This document shows, in pieces, positions 11,697-23,698 of a stretch of 64,000 bases of DNA; within the stretch, counting starts at the first letter, position 1; each line of letters opens with the position of its first letter. The stretch is taken from NCBI GenBank assembly GCA_029964075.1, contig CM057135.1, forward strand, positions 10,132,863-10,196,862, read 5' to 3'. The stretch is from Patiria pectinifera (lineage: Eukaryota; Echinodermata; Asteroidea; Valvatida; Asterinidae). The notes below the pieces were generated by a model. It saw nothing but the letters and a program-made list of their open reading frames with translations, did no database searches and had not been told where the DNA came from. Position numbers and translations under genes: made by a program.

Positions 11697-13439
11697 GTGC
11701 TAGCAGGCCCGAGAAGCTGGAAGCTGGTAGCAAGTAACTTGCGCTTGTGCGGCTCTGAAGTGATGGTCGTGCAACATAACAGGGTGATAGTGCTGCAATG
11801 TCCTTCCAGGGCGACCAGGCGGCCCTATGGGAGGCCCCGCCTGCCTCAATCCGAGGACGCCTCTAGAAAATGTGAGGTAAAAAAGGCTCACCCTTATCAA
11901 CCTGAACGAAAACAAAAATTTCAACTCGCATGCTGGAACATGCGCTCTTTACTTGACAATAACCCGAACCTCCCACGGAGGAAGACAGCCTTGCTCTGCA
12001 AGGAACTTGAAGCCTACATAATTGACATTGCCGCTTTGTCAGAGATGAGTTTCTCCGACACAGGAGAGAGGAAAGGAAAGTCCCACACTCTCTTCTGGTC
12101 TGGTGTCCCACATGGCTCACGACTTCAAGGCACGTCTGGGACGGGGTTTGCAATCTCCAACTGTCTTCTTTCTCAGCTTGACGAACTCCCAAAGCCAGTT
12201 TCTGACAGAATGATGACCCTTCGTTTTGCAGTGTCCGACACAACTCATGACACCCTCATAAGCATATATGCTCCAACGTTAACCAGCGCTCAAGCAGACA
12301 GTCATGTCTTCTATTCACAACTCAAGGCAACGCTCAATAACGTACCCCAGACGGATGTCATCATCGTTCTCAGAGACTTTAACGCAAGGGTCGGAAGTGA
12401 CAATGTTACGTGGCATGGAGTCCTAGGCAAGCATGCACGTGGTAACCTCAACGCTAATGGCGAGCTGCTCTTATTACTCTGCAAAGAGTTCAATTTGAGC
12501 ATCACAAACACCTTCTTTGACGTCCCAGACAAGCACTTCTACTCCTGGAAACATCCAAGATCAGGCCACTGGCACCTCCTCGACTATATTTTAGTCAGCC
12601 AGAGTGCCATGAAGGATGTCTGTCTCACAAGAGCCATGAGAGGAGCAGAGTGCTCCACCGATCACTTGATGATCAGATGTCGAATGAAGCTCACGATTCA
12701 CAAACCCAGGAAGCGAACAGCACCTAAGCCTCTGAAGAAACTGGACATCAAGAAGCTGTGCAACGAATCCTCATGCTCGGGTCTACAGACTGCCTTTCAC
12801 CAGAACTTTGCCATAACACCAGACAGTGACGTAGACGCCAAGTGGCAGCACTACAAACACTGCTTGTACACTGAAGCAGAGAAAGCCCTTGGCCACCCTA
12901 AACGCAAGGATGCCGATTGGTTCGATGATTGCGAAGGTGACATCACTGAGTTAATCCTTTACAAGCGTAAAGCCCTGCAAGCCTATCTCTCTAAACGTCA
13001 TTGCTTGAAGACCAAAGCTACCTTCAAAGAAGTAAAGGCCCGCCTACAGCGAGAGCTTCGACGCATGGAAGATAATTGGTGGAATGCCAAGGCCGAAGAG
13101 ATCCAGGCTTTTGCAGATGCAGGCGACACCCAAGGCTTTTTCCAAGCTCTCAAGACAGTGTACAGACCACAAGGAGCCCAGTCTAACCCAGTGCTTGCCA
13201 CTGACGGATCAACTCTCCTGACGGAAAGATCTGAAATCTTGGAGTGGTGGAAGGTCCATTTTAACCAACTCCTCAACCAGAGCTCTAACGCAGATTACTC
13301 GATCATTAAGAGGATCCCACAACGGCCAACATTACACAGTGCATACGACGAGCTGAGGCTTGATGAAGTCAAAACCGCAGTGAAAAGCCTCGCAAGAAAC
13401 AAGGCTCCTGGATTGGACGGCATCCCCGCCGAAATCTAA
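11697..13439 (+). pseudogene. LINE ORF, endonuclease and start of reverse transcriptase
   Basis: The 580-codon open frame has no trustworthy initiator; the endonuclease starts near residue 75. APE motifs appear in order: LACWNMRSLL (Asn), IAALSEMSF (Glu), IIVLRDFNARVG (Asp-Asn, with Arg in place of the usual Gly before DFN), and CSTDHLMIRC (Asp-His). The RT begins at the end with RNKAPGLDGIPAEI. The frame stops at 13439 immediately after this motif, and coding resumes at 13479 in another frame, so the copy is inactive as read. Confidence 0.75.
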
Positions 13440-13478
13440 CAAGAAGGAGGAGATCACATCCTGCAAGGGCTCTTTGAT

Positions 13479-14790
13479 GTGTTGTCAGCCATCTGGACCG
13501 AGAAGAAGATCCTACAGGACTTCAAAGATGCCATAGTCATCCCCGTCTATAAGAAAAAGGGCAACCGACGAGACTGCGGCAATTACCGTGGCATTTCCCT
13601 GCTTGCTTTAGCAGGAAAAGTTCTAGGAAAGGTCATCCTTAAGCGGATACAACCCATTCTGGATGCCAACCTACCTGAATCACAATGTGGATTCCGTAGC
13701 TCTAGGTCAACTATCGACATGGTATTCACCTTACGTCAGTTGCAAGAGAAGGCTATGGAGCAGAATATGCCCTTGTACATGGTCTTCATTGACTTTTCGA
13801 AGGCCTTTGACACGGTGAATAGAGATTGTCTATGGGCTCTCCTACAACGCTATGGCTGTCCCCCAGGTATCACCAGGCTCATCTCTCAACTGCACAATGA
13901 AATGATGGCTCAGGTGTCGTTAACTGGCTCCTACTCCGAGAAGTTCACAGTCAGGCGGGGGGTTAAGCAGGGATGCGTTCTAGCGCCTTCTCTCTTCGCT
14001 CTTTACTTGGCTGCTTTGTCCCTCGGATGGTGGAGTTTATCTCACAACCCGCAGTGATGGTCAGCTGAGGCGGCTAAAGGCTGCAACCAAAACCAGGACT
14101 GTCTGCGCCAGGATGCTCCTTTACGCTGATGACTCAGCCATCGTCTCGCACTCAGAAGCAGAACTGCAGGGCATGCTAGATACATTTCATACAGCAGCCA
14201 GCAGCCTTGGCCTCACCATTAACGTAACCAAAACAGAGGTGATGTTCCAACAAGCTCCTGGCTTAAGTGCACCAGATCCAAACCTCATGCTGAACAATAA
14301 ACGTCTCGAAGTAGTAAAGCATTTTACTTACCTTGGCAGCACAGTGTCTGACAACAACAGTCTTGATAAAGAAGTGGAGAAGAGAGTCAGCTCTGCAGCT
14401 ACCTCATTCGGAAAACTCCAAACACGTGTGTGGAAGCGTCCGGGCATCCGACTCCCCACCAAATGCAAGGTTTACCGAGCCGTTGTTCTGAGCTGCCTCC
14501 TCTATTCATCCGAGACGTACACACTGTACAGACGACACATACATCGACTTCAACGAGTGCAGATGTCACATCTAAAACAACTGTTGAACATCAGCTGGAA
14601 AGATAAGATCACTAACGTTGAAATACGCAGGCGTGCCAATATGCCTAGCGTTGAAGCACTGCTGACAAAAAGCCAACTGCGGTGGTCCGGACATGTCATC
14701 CGGATGGACGACATCAGACTCCCGAAAGCTGTGCTCTACGGTGAGCTGAAGGAAGGCAGAAGAGGAGTCGGCAGGCCAAAACTGTATTAA
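13479..14790 (+). pseudogene. LINE ORF, reverse transcriptase core and C-terminal domain
   Basis: Two open segments (13479-14057 and 14113-14790) carry RT motifs in order: YRGISLLALAGKVL, ESQCGFRSSRSTIDM, FIDFSKAFDTVNRD, GVKQGCVLAPSLFALY, then LLYADDSAIVSHSEAE (catalytic YADD, near 14110-14160). The C-terminal domain follows (FTYLGSTVSDNNSLDKEVEKR, LLYSSETY, SQLRWSGHVIRMDD). The catalytic Asp residues are all visible. Coding changes frame near 14057-14113 and stops at 14790, after which a further segment (14814-15020) carries the tail. Confidence 0.75.
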
Positions 14791-15230
14791 ACGCCACCTC
14801 GTAGCCGGCAATATTGGCGCTGCCACATGGGAAGCTGCTGCCAATAACCGCTCAGAGTGGCGACGCCGAATTACCAACGCTGCAAGGGAAGTGGAAAACA
14901 GATTGGAAATTGAAACCCTTGAGCGCAGTCGTCGCGAGCCAGCAGGACCGACTCCACTTGCAACCAGCAGGGAGAACACCTTCCCAAGTGCCGCCACTGC
15001 GTACGACGTCATACTCATAATGAGTGACAGCCGATGATGATGAGTCGTTTTGTTGCAGGAATAATTTTTGAAATAGCTTTTAATGATATAGGCCTACATG
15101 TATGTAGGTGACACGTCTATGTAGACACACTGCTTTTGCATGTAACCAATGCATGGCACACAAGCTTTGTTCAGAGGATAACAACTCGAACTTTTGGCAG
15201 CAACTTCAAATGTTGCTTCAATCTTCATAT

Positions 15231-15466
15231 CGTCGCGCCAGTGCAACAAGTTCGTAACTCCATTCTGCAACAAAGTCGTATCTCAGGTGAATATGCTCCG
15301 TGAAAAAGGTATCTCTCATAACACAACGTCCACTGACTTACTTTGTACATCGGGGTTAATTTAAGCGAGATATCACCTTTCGACATTTACAACTCGTGTT
15401 TCACGTACATGACGTCGCATGTTGTTTTAGGAGATACATGTACGACCTTGTTGCATGAACACGACG
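15231..15466 (-). mobile_element. MITE copy 2
   Basis: Bounded by cgtcgcgccagtgcaacaag and its inverse, ...cttgttgcatgaacacgacg. Its reverse complement aligns end to end with 8941-9160. Non-coding. Confidence 0.7.
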
Positions 15467-16680
15467 ATCTATCTCTGTACATGTGTTTGTCTGCTTACTT
15501 GGATTCAATTTCGCACTTCCAACCTCTTGAGGCTCCAGGCAGGTGTGAACCACCAGGGAATTCCCAACTGTGAATCTAGTCATCTAGACTACGAGACAGC
15601 CATTGCAGAAAGACTTGGACTCACTTTACTGCTTTAGGTACTAAACCATGAAAACAGAGATTTATAGATGTAAACTTTTAGTCAATCAGTTGAAAAGGGA
15701 CCTAAACTTGCTGAAATTTCGGTCATCAAACTTTCAAATTGGTTCTACCTACATTCGCCCAATTACCGACAATTACACAGAGCAGCAGTAAGCCTAGCCT
15801 GGTCCAAAAATGTGGGACTCTTATCAATACAGTGTATTACAAGAAAATAGACTGGCGGCTGAAACAACCAGTCCAACAACTCTTCAGTAATGTCAGCTGA
15901 CTATGCAAAAAGAAATATCTAGAATGTCAGGTACTAGAACGCTTTCTACACATTTCTCCATGGTTAGGCTTAGGCACCAGACTAATGACAATAAATGAAG
16001 AAGTCAGTCTTGTCAAACTTTTGGACCATGGATGGACATGTACAAGTCTAGTCTTTAGTCTCATTTTGAAATCACACTCCCGTTCTTGAATCATGACTTT
16101 CAAAATCTACCCATTACGAAGTTAGAAGATCAATTTATTTTTGCGTGATTTTCCAATTTTATATCGAATCGCACAGTGAACATTTTGAAAATGTCCCCCA
16201 AAATTAAGAAAATAATTCTCTAACACACTTCTGGTTGGGTGTGTAAATACAGATATTAATTGTTTATCAGAATTTATCAACTTTAGAGAAATAAAAATTT
16301 GGATTTTCCGAGATTTATTCAAGTACGCCACGTTGGGGAACACTCAGCTGATTTGTGCCCAATTTCCGGACGCCACCGTTTTTTAATTTCGAATAAAAAT
16401 GTCACGACACCGAAATTGTTCACAGAGGTTAAATAGCAAGCATTAAATAATAAGGTCAAATAACCAGTATTTCACTGAATGAATTTGAAGTTTGTCAACA
16501 AAGAAATTTGTTTACACACTACACGAGGAAAGGTCACCATGGGCAGGGTAAACATCAAAGTGCGCCTCGTTAAGGAACACCACTATAGTACTATATGCAG
16601 ACGTCACTAATTTTTCCCTGTAATGACCTTTGTATCAGTATTACCAATCACAAAGCGAGGAAAGAATGTTCCATCCTGAT
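15467..16680. other. No supported gene
   Basis: A/T-rich sequence with only short overlapping open frames. No repeat or domain could be recognised. Confidence 0.4.
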
Positions 16681-17065
16681 GACGCTACTTTCGAAACAGA
16701 AACAAAATGTTTTGTTTTGCTTATCTTGTTGTACCAGAGTATACTTTCATGTGAGAACTGTAAGGGAATATATTGACAAAGGCTTGGAGAGAGATTTGTA
16801 GGCGAATGTGTGGCCAACTTAGTGAATTTTTGCATGTCGCCACATGTTGACATAAAGAAGGCCCTCAACCGAGCAAGGAAACATGCAGTGGCAAATACAA
16901 ATTCACCACATATTCACCTACCAATCTTTCTTCAAGACTTGGTCAACATACTCCTTACAGTTCTCACATGAAAGTATACTCTCTGACAGTCTGAAGTATC
17001 ATGAGTATATGGTACAAAGGTAAGCAAAAACACATATATTTTTTTTCTGTTTCGAAAGTAGCGTC
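16681..17065. repeat. Large imperfect foldback (inverted repeat)
   Basis: The left arm (16681 to about 16850) starts gacgctactttcgaaacaga and passes through agtatactttcatgtgagaa. The right arm (about 16880-17065) is its inverse, with the same words reversed at 16953-16982 and 17045-17065. The right arm carries roughly 30 extra bases. The spacer is only about 30 bp, so the RNA or single strand could fold into one long stem. No coding function is evident. Confidence 0.75.
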
Positions 17066-17982
17066 AGTTTGCAACATTTTTTTCCGAAAAGAATAACATG
17101 CCGTAAAAAAGTCAAAGGAAAGATTCACATAGGCCTATCTGGCCATCAGTTATTTTTCCCTTAAATGACCTATCACTATCACTATCAATCAGCTATGAGA
17201 AAGTGATAACTAATATGTCCTCAAATTAAAAAGTCAAAATTAATAGCAGGGACACATTTTGAATTTTGACTGAGAAAACACTTAGACATTTTCAGACCGG
17301 TCCCATAGGGCTTGTGCACAGGGTGACAAGTGAAGGCCAGATATAGGAATCTTTCCGATTACAATACTACACACAGGGCTACAGTGCAGTCATGACAGTA
17401 TACTGCTTTAGGGCAGTATGGTGTCAAGTGAAGTCGGTGCACGCACAGGGTGACAAGTGTGAAGTGATGGCCAGATGGGAATCTTTCCCAAAGAACTATT
17501 TAAACTAATCACGAAATCTCTCTTATTGCACATACCTGGATGAACCTGACAACTTACGGAATAACTATAGAATGCAGGGCTGGTTCCCACCTTGCAGTTG
17601 AAGAGTGCAGTCACATTAAGATTAAGAACACGATATAACCACTTCGGATGCAACAGTCAAGACTCGGTATCCGATCTTCACAAACTTCCTTTTTCAGATC
17701 ATTCCATATTCGCGTCCAATACAAACAGAAACGCTGCCACTACGAAGGAGGGCGCTGTTTACTTTTTATGGTCGGAGAGCTCCGGCGCGTAATATGCTAT
17801 GCTGTGGCCGAATACCGACAATTGAATCGATTTTTTTTTTATAAAGATGCCAAATTTTGCAACCACAACAATATGAAAAAGATGGATAGATACAAGTTGT
17901 TCTATAAGTTGTGTTCAATCAAATCGGAGTTGTTCTTAACGAAAAGTTCAAAAGATTTATTAGCCGTTTCAGCTAGAAAACG
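17066..17982. other. No supported gene; local duplication
   Basis: The words cacagggtgacaagtg and gccagat..gaatctttcc occur twice (about 17317-17356 and 17444-17490), a local duplication of about 125 bp. Open frames here show no recognised domain. Confidence 0.4.
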
Positions 17983-18735
17983 TGTACAAAGTCTATGCGA
18001 TTTAGGGTGGACCCAAAAATCAAAAACAAGATAACAAGTCAACCGATGACGTCTTGGTTACGTCATTTAAGATTTTGCATACTTGTGACATTATCTACCT
18101 ACTCACCAAGTTTCGTGACCATTGAGCCTTTCCATATATGTGTTTTCAAAAATGGCATTTTTGATGACGTCATCGTGACGTCACACATTCTTTAAAAAAA
18201 TGGGCATATACATATTACCTAACAAACATAATACAAAACAAAATGTGCACGTTGCGTTCGTGAGATATGGCTTACAGCTCCAAAAATTCAAAAAAATCAT
18301 ATTAAATCTTACGATGACGTCATCGTGACGTCACATCAATTTTTACCTATAACACATTCCGGTCTACCTTCATACCGAAATTCAACCCAATCGGACTTAC
18401 TGTTCTGTAGATGTAGGCCTTCCAAATATGAAGGTTTGTGATGACGTCACGTGACCCATGATGACATAATCATGACGTTAATCTTCGAGACACACCTTCA
18501 CTATAGTGTCTTTTCCTCAGATAAGTTTCATTGGAATAGAACTTTGCTTTAGGTCAAAAGTGGCGTGCACCAAAAACGTGCACAAAGTCAATGGGATTTT
18601 GGGTGGACCCAAAAAGATCAAAAAGAAGAAAAAAATCAGAACTAAAAGAAAGGCTTTTTCGCAAAATTGCGGAAAAGCCAAAAAAGGAAAAAAAAATCTT
18701 AACGAAAATAAGAGCTGTTAATACACCGAAACAAC

Positions 18736-18764
18736 GAACTAGAAATGTGTTTGTGGACAAACAC
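18736..18764. repeat. Repeat-end hairpin A
   Basis: After gaactagaaat comes gtgtttgt / gg / acaaacac (18747-18764), a perfect 8-bp stem with a 2-nt loop. Context and layout match hairpins B (19912-19947) and C (21912-21940), but the stem bases differ. Confidence 0.6.
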
Positions 18765-19911
18765 TGAGCTTTTTCGACCGTTTTATTAATGACTGCCGTA
18801 AAGGAGTTTCATCCAGGTCGAATGAACATGTACATGCGTATTCTATACAAAGTGTCCATCCTATGTAAAAAAAAAAAAACATTTTTCATGACGTCATGAT
18901 ACGGCACACATTTTTGAAATTTTCTGTATCTATCTACGACCTAACAAACCTTTTGCAAAAAAGAATTTCGAATTAACAACGTTCCATTGATGAGATATGA
19001 GTAATACTTCCAAAAATTGAATAATATATATAAAATCACATGATGACGTCATCGTGGCGTCACTGCAATTTTTGTCTTTAACACGACCCGGAATACTTGC
19101 ATACCAAGTTTGAACCCAATGGGACCTCCGGTTCTGTAGATATAGGGCCTTAAATTACGCACTTTTAGGATGACGTCATGTGACACGTGATGACGTCATG
19201 ATGACGTCATGATTCGGCATACATCTTCAGATGGTTGTATCATTGTGTGCCAGGTTTGAAGTCGATCAGACCGTAATTTATATAATATTTACAAAATTTG
19301 AAGAAAATATTAAAATTTGAAAAATTCATAAAAAATCAGATGATGACGTCATGATGACGTCACTTCAGATTTTGGATGCTGTTATCTATACCCACCTACC
19401 CATTAAGTTTCATAACGATCCGACATACCCTTAAATGTGAATCATAATCACGTTTTGATGACGTCATGAAGACGTCACACATTTAACGAAATTTTGTGCA
19501 TCTATCTATGATCTAATAAACTTGTTACAAAAAGAATTTCGAGTTTACCACATTCCGTTTAGGAGATATGCGTAAAAGGTCCAAAAAATTAAATAATTTA
19601 TAAAAAAATCACACGATGACCTCATCATGACGTCACTGCAATTTTCGTCTATAACACGTCCCGGAATACTTGCATACCAAGTTTAAACCAAATCGGACTT
19701 CCGGTTTTGTAGGTATAGGGCCTTGAAGTATGCTCTTTTAAGATGACGTCACGTGACACGTGATGACGTCATGATTCGGCGCACGTCTTCAGATGGTGGT
19801 CTAAGTGTGTGCCAGGTTTGAAGTCGATCGGATTTGAAAAAAAGCCAAAAGTGACTTGTAGAACGAAAACACGTGTTATCCTAAGAGATAAAAAGTGGAA
19901 AAAATAAAAGA

Positions 19912-19947
19912 GACAAACTAGAGATGTTTTTGTCCGTGGACAAAAAC
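19912..19947. repeat. Repeat-end hairpin B
   Basis: After acaaactagagat comes gtttttgtcc / gt / ggacaaaaac (19926-19947), a perfect 10-bp stem with a 2-nt loop. It has the same lead sequence (aactagaRat) as hairpin A. Confidence 0.6.
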
Positions 19948-20111
19948 TAGCTGTTTCAGCTCCTTTTCAATGCCATTCTCGTTGATTGTTATAACATGTT
20001 TAATATTGTTTTTCATATAGATTTCAAATTACAATGAAAAGTTTTAAAATAAAATAATGCACGTTCAAAAAATAATAAAAAATCGAAGGATGACGTCATC
20101 ATCACGTCACT

Positions 20112-21073
20112 AATCCCGGGACATACCGTTATTTCGTTTTACCGTTTTGGATTTCCTCAAAAACAAAAACAGTAAACGCACCGTTGACCGTTTTTTCGTT
20201 TTACAGTTTTGTAAAACGGTCAAACGGTATTAGGTCACAAAAAACAATGACCTTTTTGTTGTTTTTCTTAATTGTTGAAAGCGATAAACGGTTAGTTGCT
20301 TCATTTCAGAGTGTTGTTTTACAAGAACATGACAATGAAAAACGGTCAATAGTCCTGTCGACCATTTTTTGATTTAGGTTAGGTAATTCAGCAATTAATG
20401 CACCTAGGAATGTTAATGCGTCCTCATGGGATCGAGTCATTGCCTGGGACCCAAATTACCCTCCTGACATTTCGTTCTCACGACATAGTTTTCGAACTGG
20501 CTATATTGAAGAGCCGCCGCGCCGAACTCCAATTTTCTTCAAATATATGCAACTTCTTCAATCGTATTAACATCCTGTATCCATTGTAAAAAGTAATGTC
20601 CTCCCTTGAAGTTTTCCAGCGCCATTTTTGCTTGCAACTCTTAAGCCCCACCAACTGAATCGCGTGAGAAGGGGGGTCAGGGTCACGCCAGGAATCACAC
20701 CACGCATTATGCCGAGGTAACACTTTTTCATGTAAAGCATGGTCCCCCTCCATCCCCCTTGCCCAGCACCACAAAATGCACCACGGACTGTTCACTATGA
20801 CACTGAAATAAAAAAAAACAGTCTGTATTCAATACTGACCGTTTTGCTGTTTTTCAAAGTTATTTGTGTAAAAAACTGTAAAACAAAAATCATTGATCGT
20901 TATGCTGTAATGAATTTTATTAAACTTATAAAACAGAGAAACCGTATTTATGTTAATACCGTTTGACCGTTTTACAAAACTGTAAAACGATAAAACGGTC
21001 AATGGTTTGTTTACTGTTTTTGTTTTGAGGAAATGCAAAACGGTAAAACGAAATAACGGTATGTCCCGGGATT
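20112..21073. mobile_element. 962-bp TIR element with 6-bp target duplication
   Basis: The termini aatcccgggacataccgtta... and its inverse extend about 115 bp into each side and are full of accgtttt / aaaacggt words. They are flanked by gtcact (20106-20111) and gtcact (21074-21079). Removing the element rejoins the TGACGTCA tandem array, which confirms an insertion. The interior (20380-20800) has no recognisable transposase. Superfamily unassigned. Confidence 0.8.
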
Positions 21074-21911
21074 GTCACTTCATATGTACCACTTAATAGA
21101 CATATTACATCTACCCACCAAGTTTCATGACTATCCGATGACCCCTTGTATGTGGTTTACAAACCTCAATTTTGATGGTGTCATGATGACGTCACAAAAA
21201 ATACCCCATTAGGTGGTGATGAGAGTGACATAGCAAAGTTGAATCAGAAAGAATTTTGAAAATACTTTGTTTTGTTCAGTAGATATGGTGGACTGCTGTA
21301 ACATTGAGGTTTCTGGCTAGAGTGGCAATGGAAATTTTCATGAGCATAATACAAAACAGGAACCGAAACAGAATAGGAACAATCAAACTGTAAACTGGCG
21401 ATTATCCCAAAAGTGTGTTCACGTGCCTCAGCTCTATTAACATCCTTTTCCTTGGGACGGCGACGAATTGGCATTGTCACAGTACTATATGCAGGCAGGC
21501 AAAATCTCAAAGATGCTGCACGATTACAAACATTTCATCAGTATGGATAAAAAGCTGTGCAAAACACTCAGAATTACAGGATAAGTATAGACATATGAAT
21601 ATGCTCTCTCAGAAGGTTTGTTTTTATGAAATAACGTGTAGAACATTAAAGGGAGTCAAGTATTATAACAGTAATAGAGCGATATACCCGAGTAAGTTTT
21701 TTTTTTAATTAGAAATTAATAACCTATTGAATTATCAAGTGTGTTTATTTATTTTAGAAGCCACATTCCAACATTGCTACCATCCAAAAACAAACAAACC
21801 AACAAAAACAAAAAAACGGAATTATTCATCCTAAACCTGCCCAGATCCTTTCCTATTCTAAGCTCCAGTTGTAGGCCTAGAATGCAAAGTTTCTTTTCAA
21901 CAATCATAATT

Positions 21912-21940
21912 AGCTGTTTCGGTGACTCACCGAAACAGCT
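21912..21940. repeat. Repeat-end hairpin C
   Basis: agctgtttcggtga / c / tcaccgaaacagct is a perfect 14-bp palindrome with a one-base centre. On the minus strand it is preceded by aaaacaag, the same kind of lead as in hairpins A and B. Confidence 0.6.
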
Positions 21941-23275
21941 CTTGTTTTTTCTTGCATTTACAATGGATTTGTATTTTTTTTGCGTTTTCATTATGTTTAT
22001 TTTTCTTCATACCATTAATAGTAATTGGATTATTATAACAGAAGTTCTAACTCTTGATCGCAGTTTGGATCAATCCTTTAACGCCGAGAAACGTTGACTA
22101 ATCAACACAGAATGCGTTTGATTCGCCATTCTGTAATAAGTACATGTTTGATAACATTTGTTGTTTTTAATCTGACGTATCAAAAATCGTGGTTTCTCTT
22201 TAAATTTTTAAGGGGCCCACGGGGGCACTTTCGCACAAGATTGTGGACCTTCCCGAGATGGATCACTACCCCTTTGAAACCACAAAGTATCCGTCTTGCA
22301 AAAGTCAAATTGTGCCTCTTTCGAGTTGGAAATGTGACCATCCAAAACCTGTGCCCTGCTCGCATTTGTGCCTCTCTCAAGACAGACATCTTGCTCAAAA
22401 ATAGTTTTCCAAGCGCGAAAAAGAACTGGCCATCAAAAGCAAGGGTGGCCATCTCGCAATAAACATATTGTCTCTCTTCATAACTATACAGACAAATTGA
22501 AGGGCGGGGGATAGAGGGTGTGCCGGGGGCCGAAGGTTCTCTCAAGTAGGAAAATTGCCTTTATTTTGAGAAAGATACGGTCACTGCCATGCCAACGGCG
22601 GATGGTGCGGTCTGCGGTCTATCGTGCTCATCATCTACCTGGAGAACATTGCAAATATTCGTTTTAATATGAAAATGTGTTTTTTGAGCACTACAACGTA
22701 GTATCTTTGTGATTTAAATCGAAATAGCTATATCTCCACTTTCATACCGAAAACGTCACTTTTTTTCTGAGAAATTGCCCCTTTTTGGTGATCCCCCCCC
22801 CCCGTTTGAAAAGCGTTCCACGGCCCCTGTTCTTTACGGCATGCGTATTATTTGCATAAACGTAGGAGGAAAGTTTCCGTTTTCGCTACTGCTACCTGCT
22901 CCCACATCAAGGTCCCTTGAAGTCCGATGGAGTCAGGGTAATTATTCAGGACAGGCAACAGGCAATCAGTCTAGGTGGTTGCCTGTCCGTATGACGTCAT
23001 AGGCCACGTATTAAAATCCCATCTTTCCTTGCATTCGCAGTGTTGGGTGTTTTTTTTTGCCAACGATACCTAAGTAACACCTTTCCAACCCCACCAAGCC
23101 AGCGTTCGCGCAGCAATCCGCTAGTGTGTGTAATTTGAAGCCCAAGTGAAGTGGAGTTTTTAAGTGGCCGTGGTTTACGTGCAAGAGACGTCGTTGCTAA
23201 GTAATGGCCTATAAGTTGCAAAAAGGCAACCCGGAAGGTTTTAAGATGGCCGGTTGCCTGAGGGCCTGACGGGGG
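21941..23275. other. No supported gene
   Basis: Mixed-composition sequence with poly-C and poly-T runs. Open frames near 22094-22545 and on the minus strand at 22997-23611 show no recognisable domain, and the latter partly reads minisatellite. Confidence 0.4.
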
Positions 23276-23461
23276 GTGTTGGTATACTGTACGGGTTTGA
23301 TTGATATTGTAGTTGGAGCCAGTGATTTGTTGAAGTTTCAGCCGAAGTTGGAGGAGTGGCCAATTGTGAACCACCGAATGGGAATGCCCGGTCATTTGTG
23401 TGTAAAGTACATGTTGGATACCAGGGAAATGGCCGAGACGGCTGTTGATGAACATGACTGA
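23276..23461 (+). pseudogene. Unrecognised short coding-like fragment
   Basis: A 61-codon frame with protein-like composition (DIVVGASDLLKFQPKLEEW, then NHRMGMPGHLCVKYMLDTRE) ending at a stop just before the AAGGCC minisatellite. I do not recognise the family. It could be the 3' end of an unidentified retroposed gene or transposon, or chance. Confidence 0.25.
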
Positions 23462-23507
23462 AGGGTAAGGGCGGTCCATTTCGAAATAGAACAGGCCAGT
23501 GTTGGAG

Positions 23508-23637
23508 CAAAGGCTTTGACCCTCAAGGCCAAGGCCAAGGCCAAGGCTTTGACCCTCAAGGCCAAGGCCAAGGCCAAGGCTTTGACCCTCAAGCCTCGAG
23601 GCCAAGGCCAAGGCTTAACCCTCAAGGCCAAGGCCCT
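23508..23637. repeat. AAGGCC minisatellite 1
   Basis: Tandem units built from aaggcc hexamers with ctttgaccctc spacers, a period of about 33-36 bp. It reads as Leu-Gly or Leu-Ala repeats on the minus strand, which is an artefact of the array. Confidence 0.85.
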
Positions 23638-23698
23638 GTTTTATAAAATGACCACTGATATAGAACTAATTATAGTCACATGAGTGACACATCATCAC

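Larger units (their letters stand above)
11048..15045 (+). mobile_element. Near full-length LINE (APE endonuclease - RT)
   Basis: A G/C-richer block with one continuous coding direction: a 5' leader (11048-11696), an endonuclease/RT region (11697-14790), a terminal region (14814-15020), and a short 3' end in gatgatgatga. Candidate target duplications are cattttgttgc and cgttttgttgc (10 of 11). The C-terminal half (YADD RT, then SQLRWSGHVIRMDD and YGELKEGRRGVGRPK) matches a widespread invertebrate LINE family of which many copies are annotated as craniofacial-development-protein-2-like. Clade (RTE- or CR1-like) is not settled. Confidence 0.75.
17983..21230. repeat. Diverged ~570-bp tandem repeat rich in TGACGTCA
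   Basis: Blocks beginning at about 18222, 18945 and 19513 align with one another (shared: cctaa.aaac, gagatatg, cctgtaacac-like runs, ttgcataccaagttt.aaccc, cggttctgtag, tagggcctt). Partial units lie at 17983-18200, 18577-18620 and 21074-21230. Each unit carries paired TGACGTCA palindromes; I count 18 exact copies in the region. A 962-bp TIR element (20112-21073) interrupts the array. Non-coding. Confidence 0.75.

Noticed and set aside
18506-18760. Lys- and Phe-rich open frames in the TGACGTCA array
   Set aside because: A/T-rich tandem repeat read in both directions; no domain.
23392-23631. Leu/Ala/Gly repeat protein on the minus strand
   Set aside because: Translation of the AAGGCC minisatellite, not a gene.
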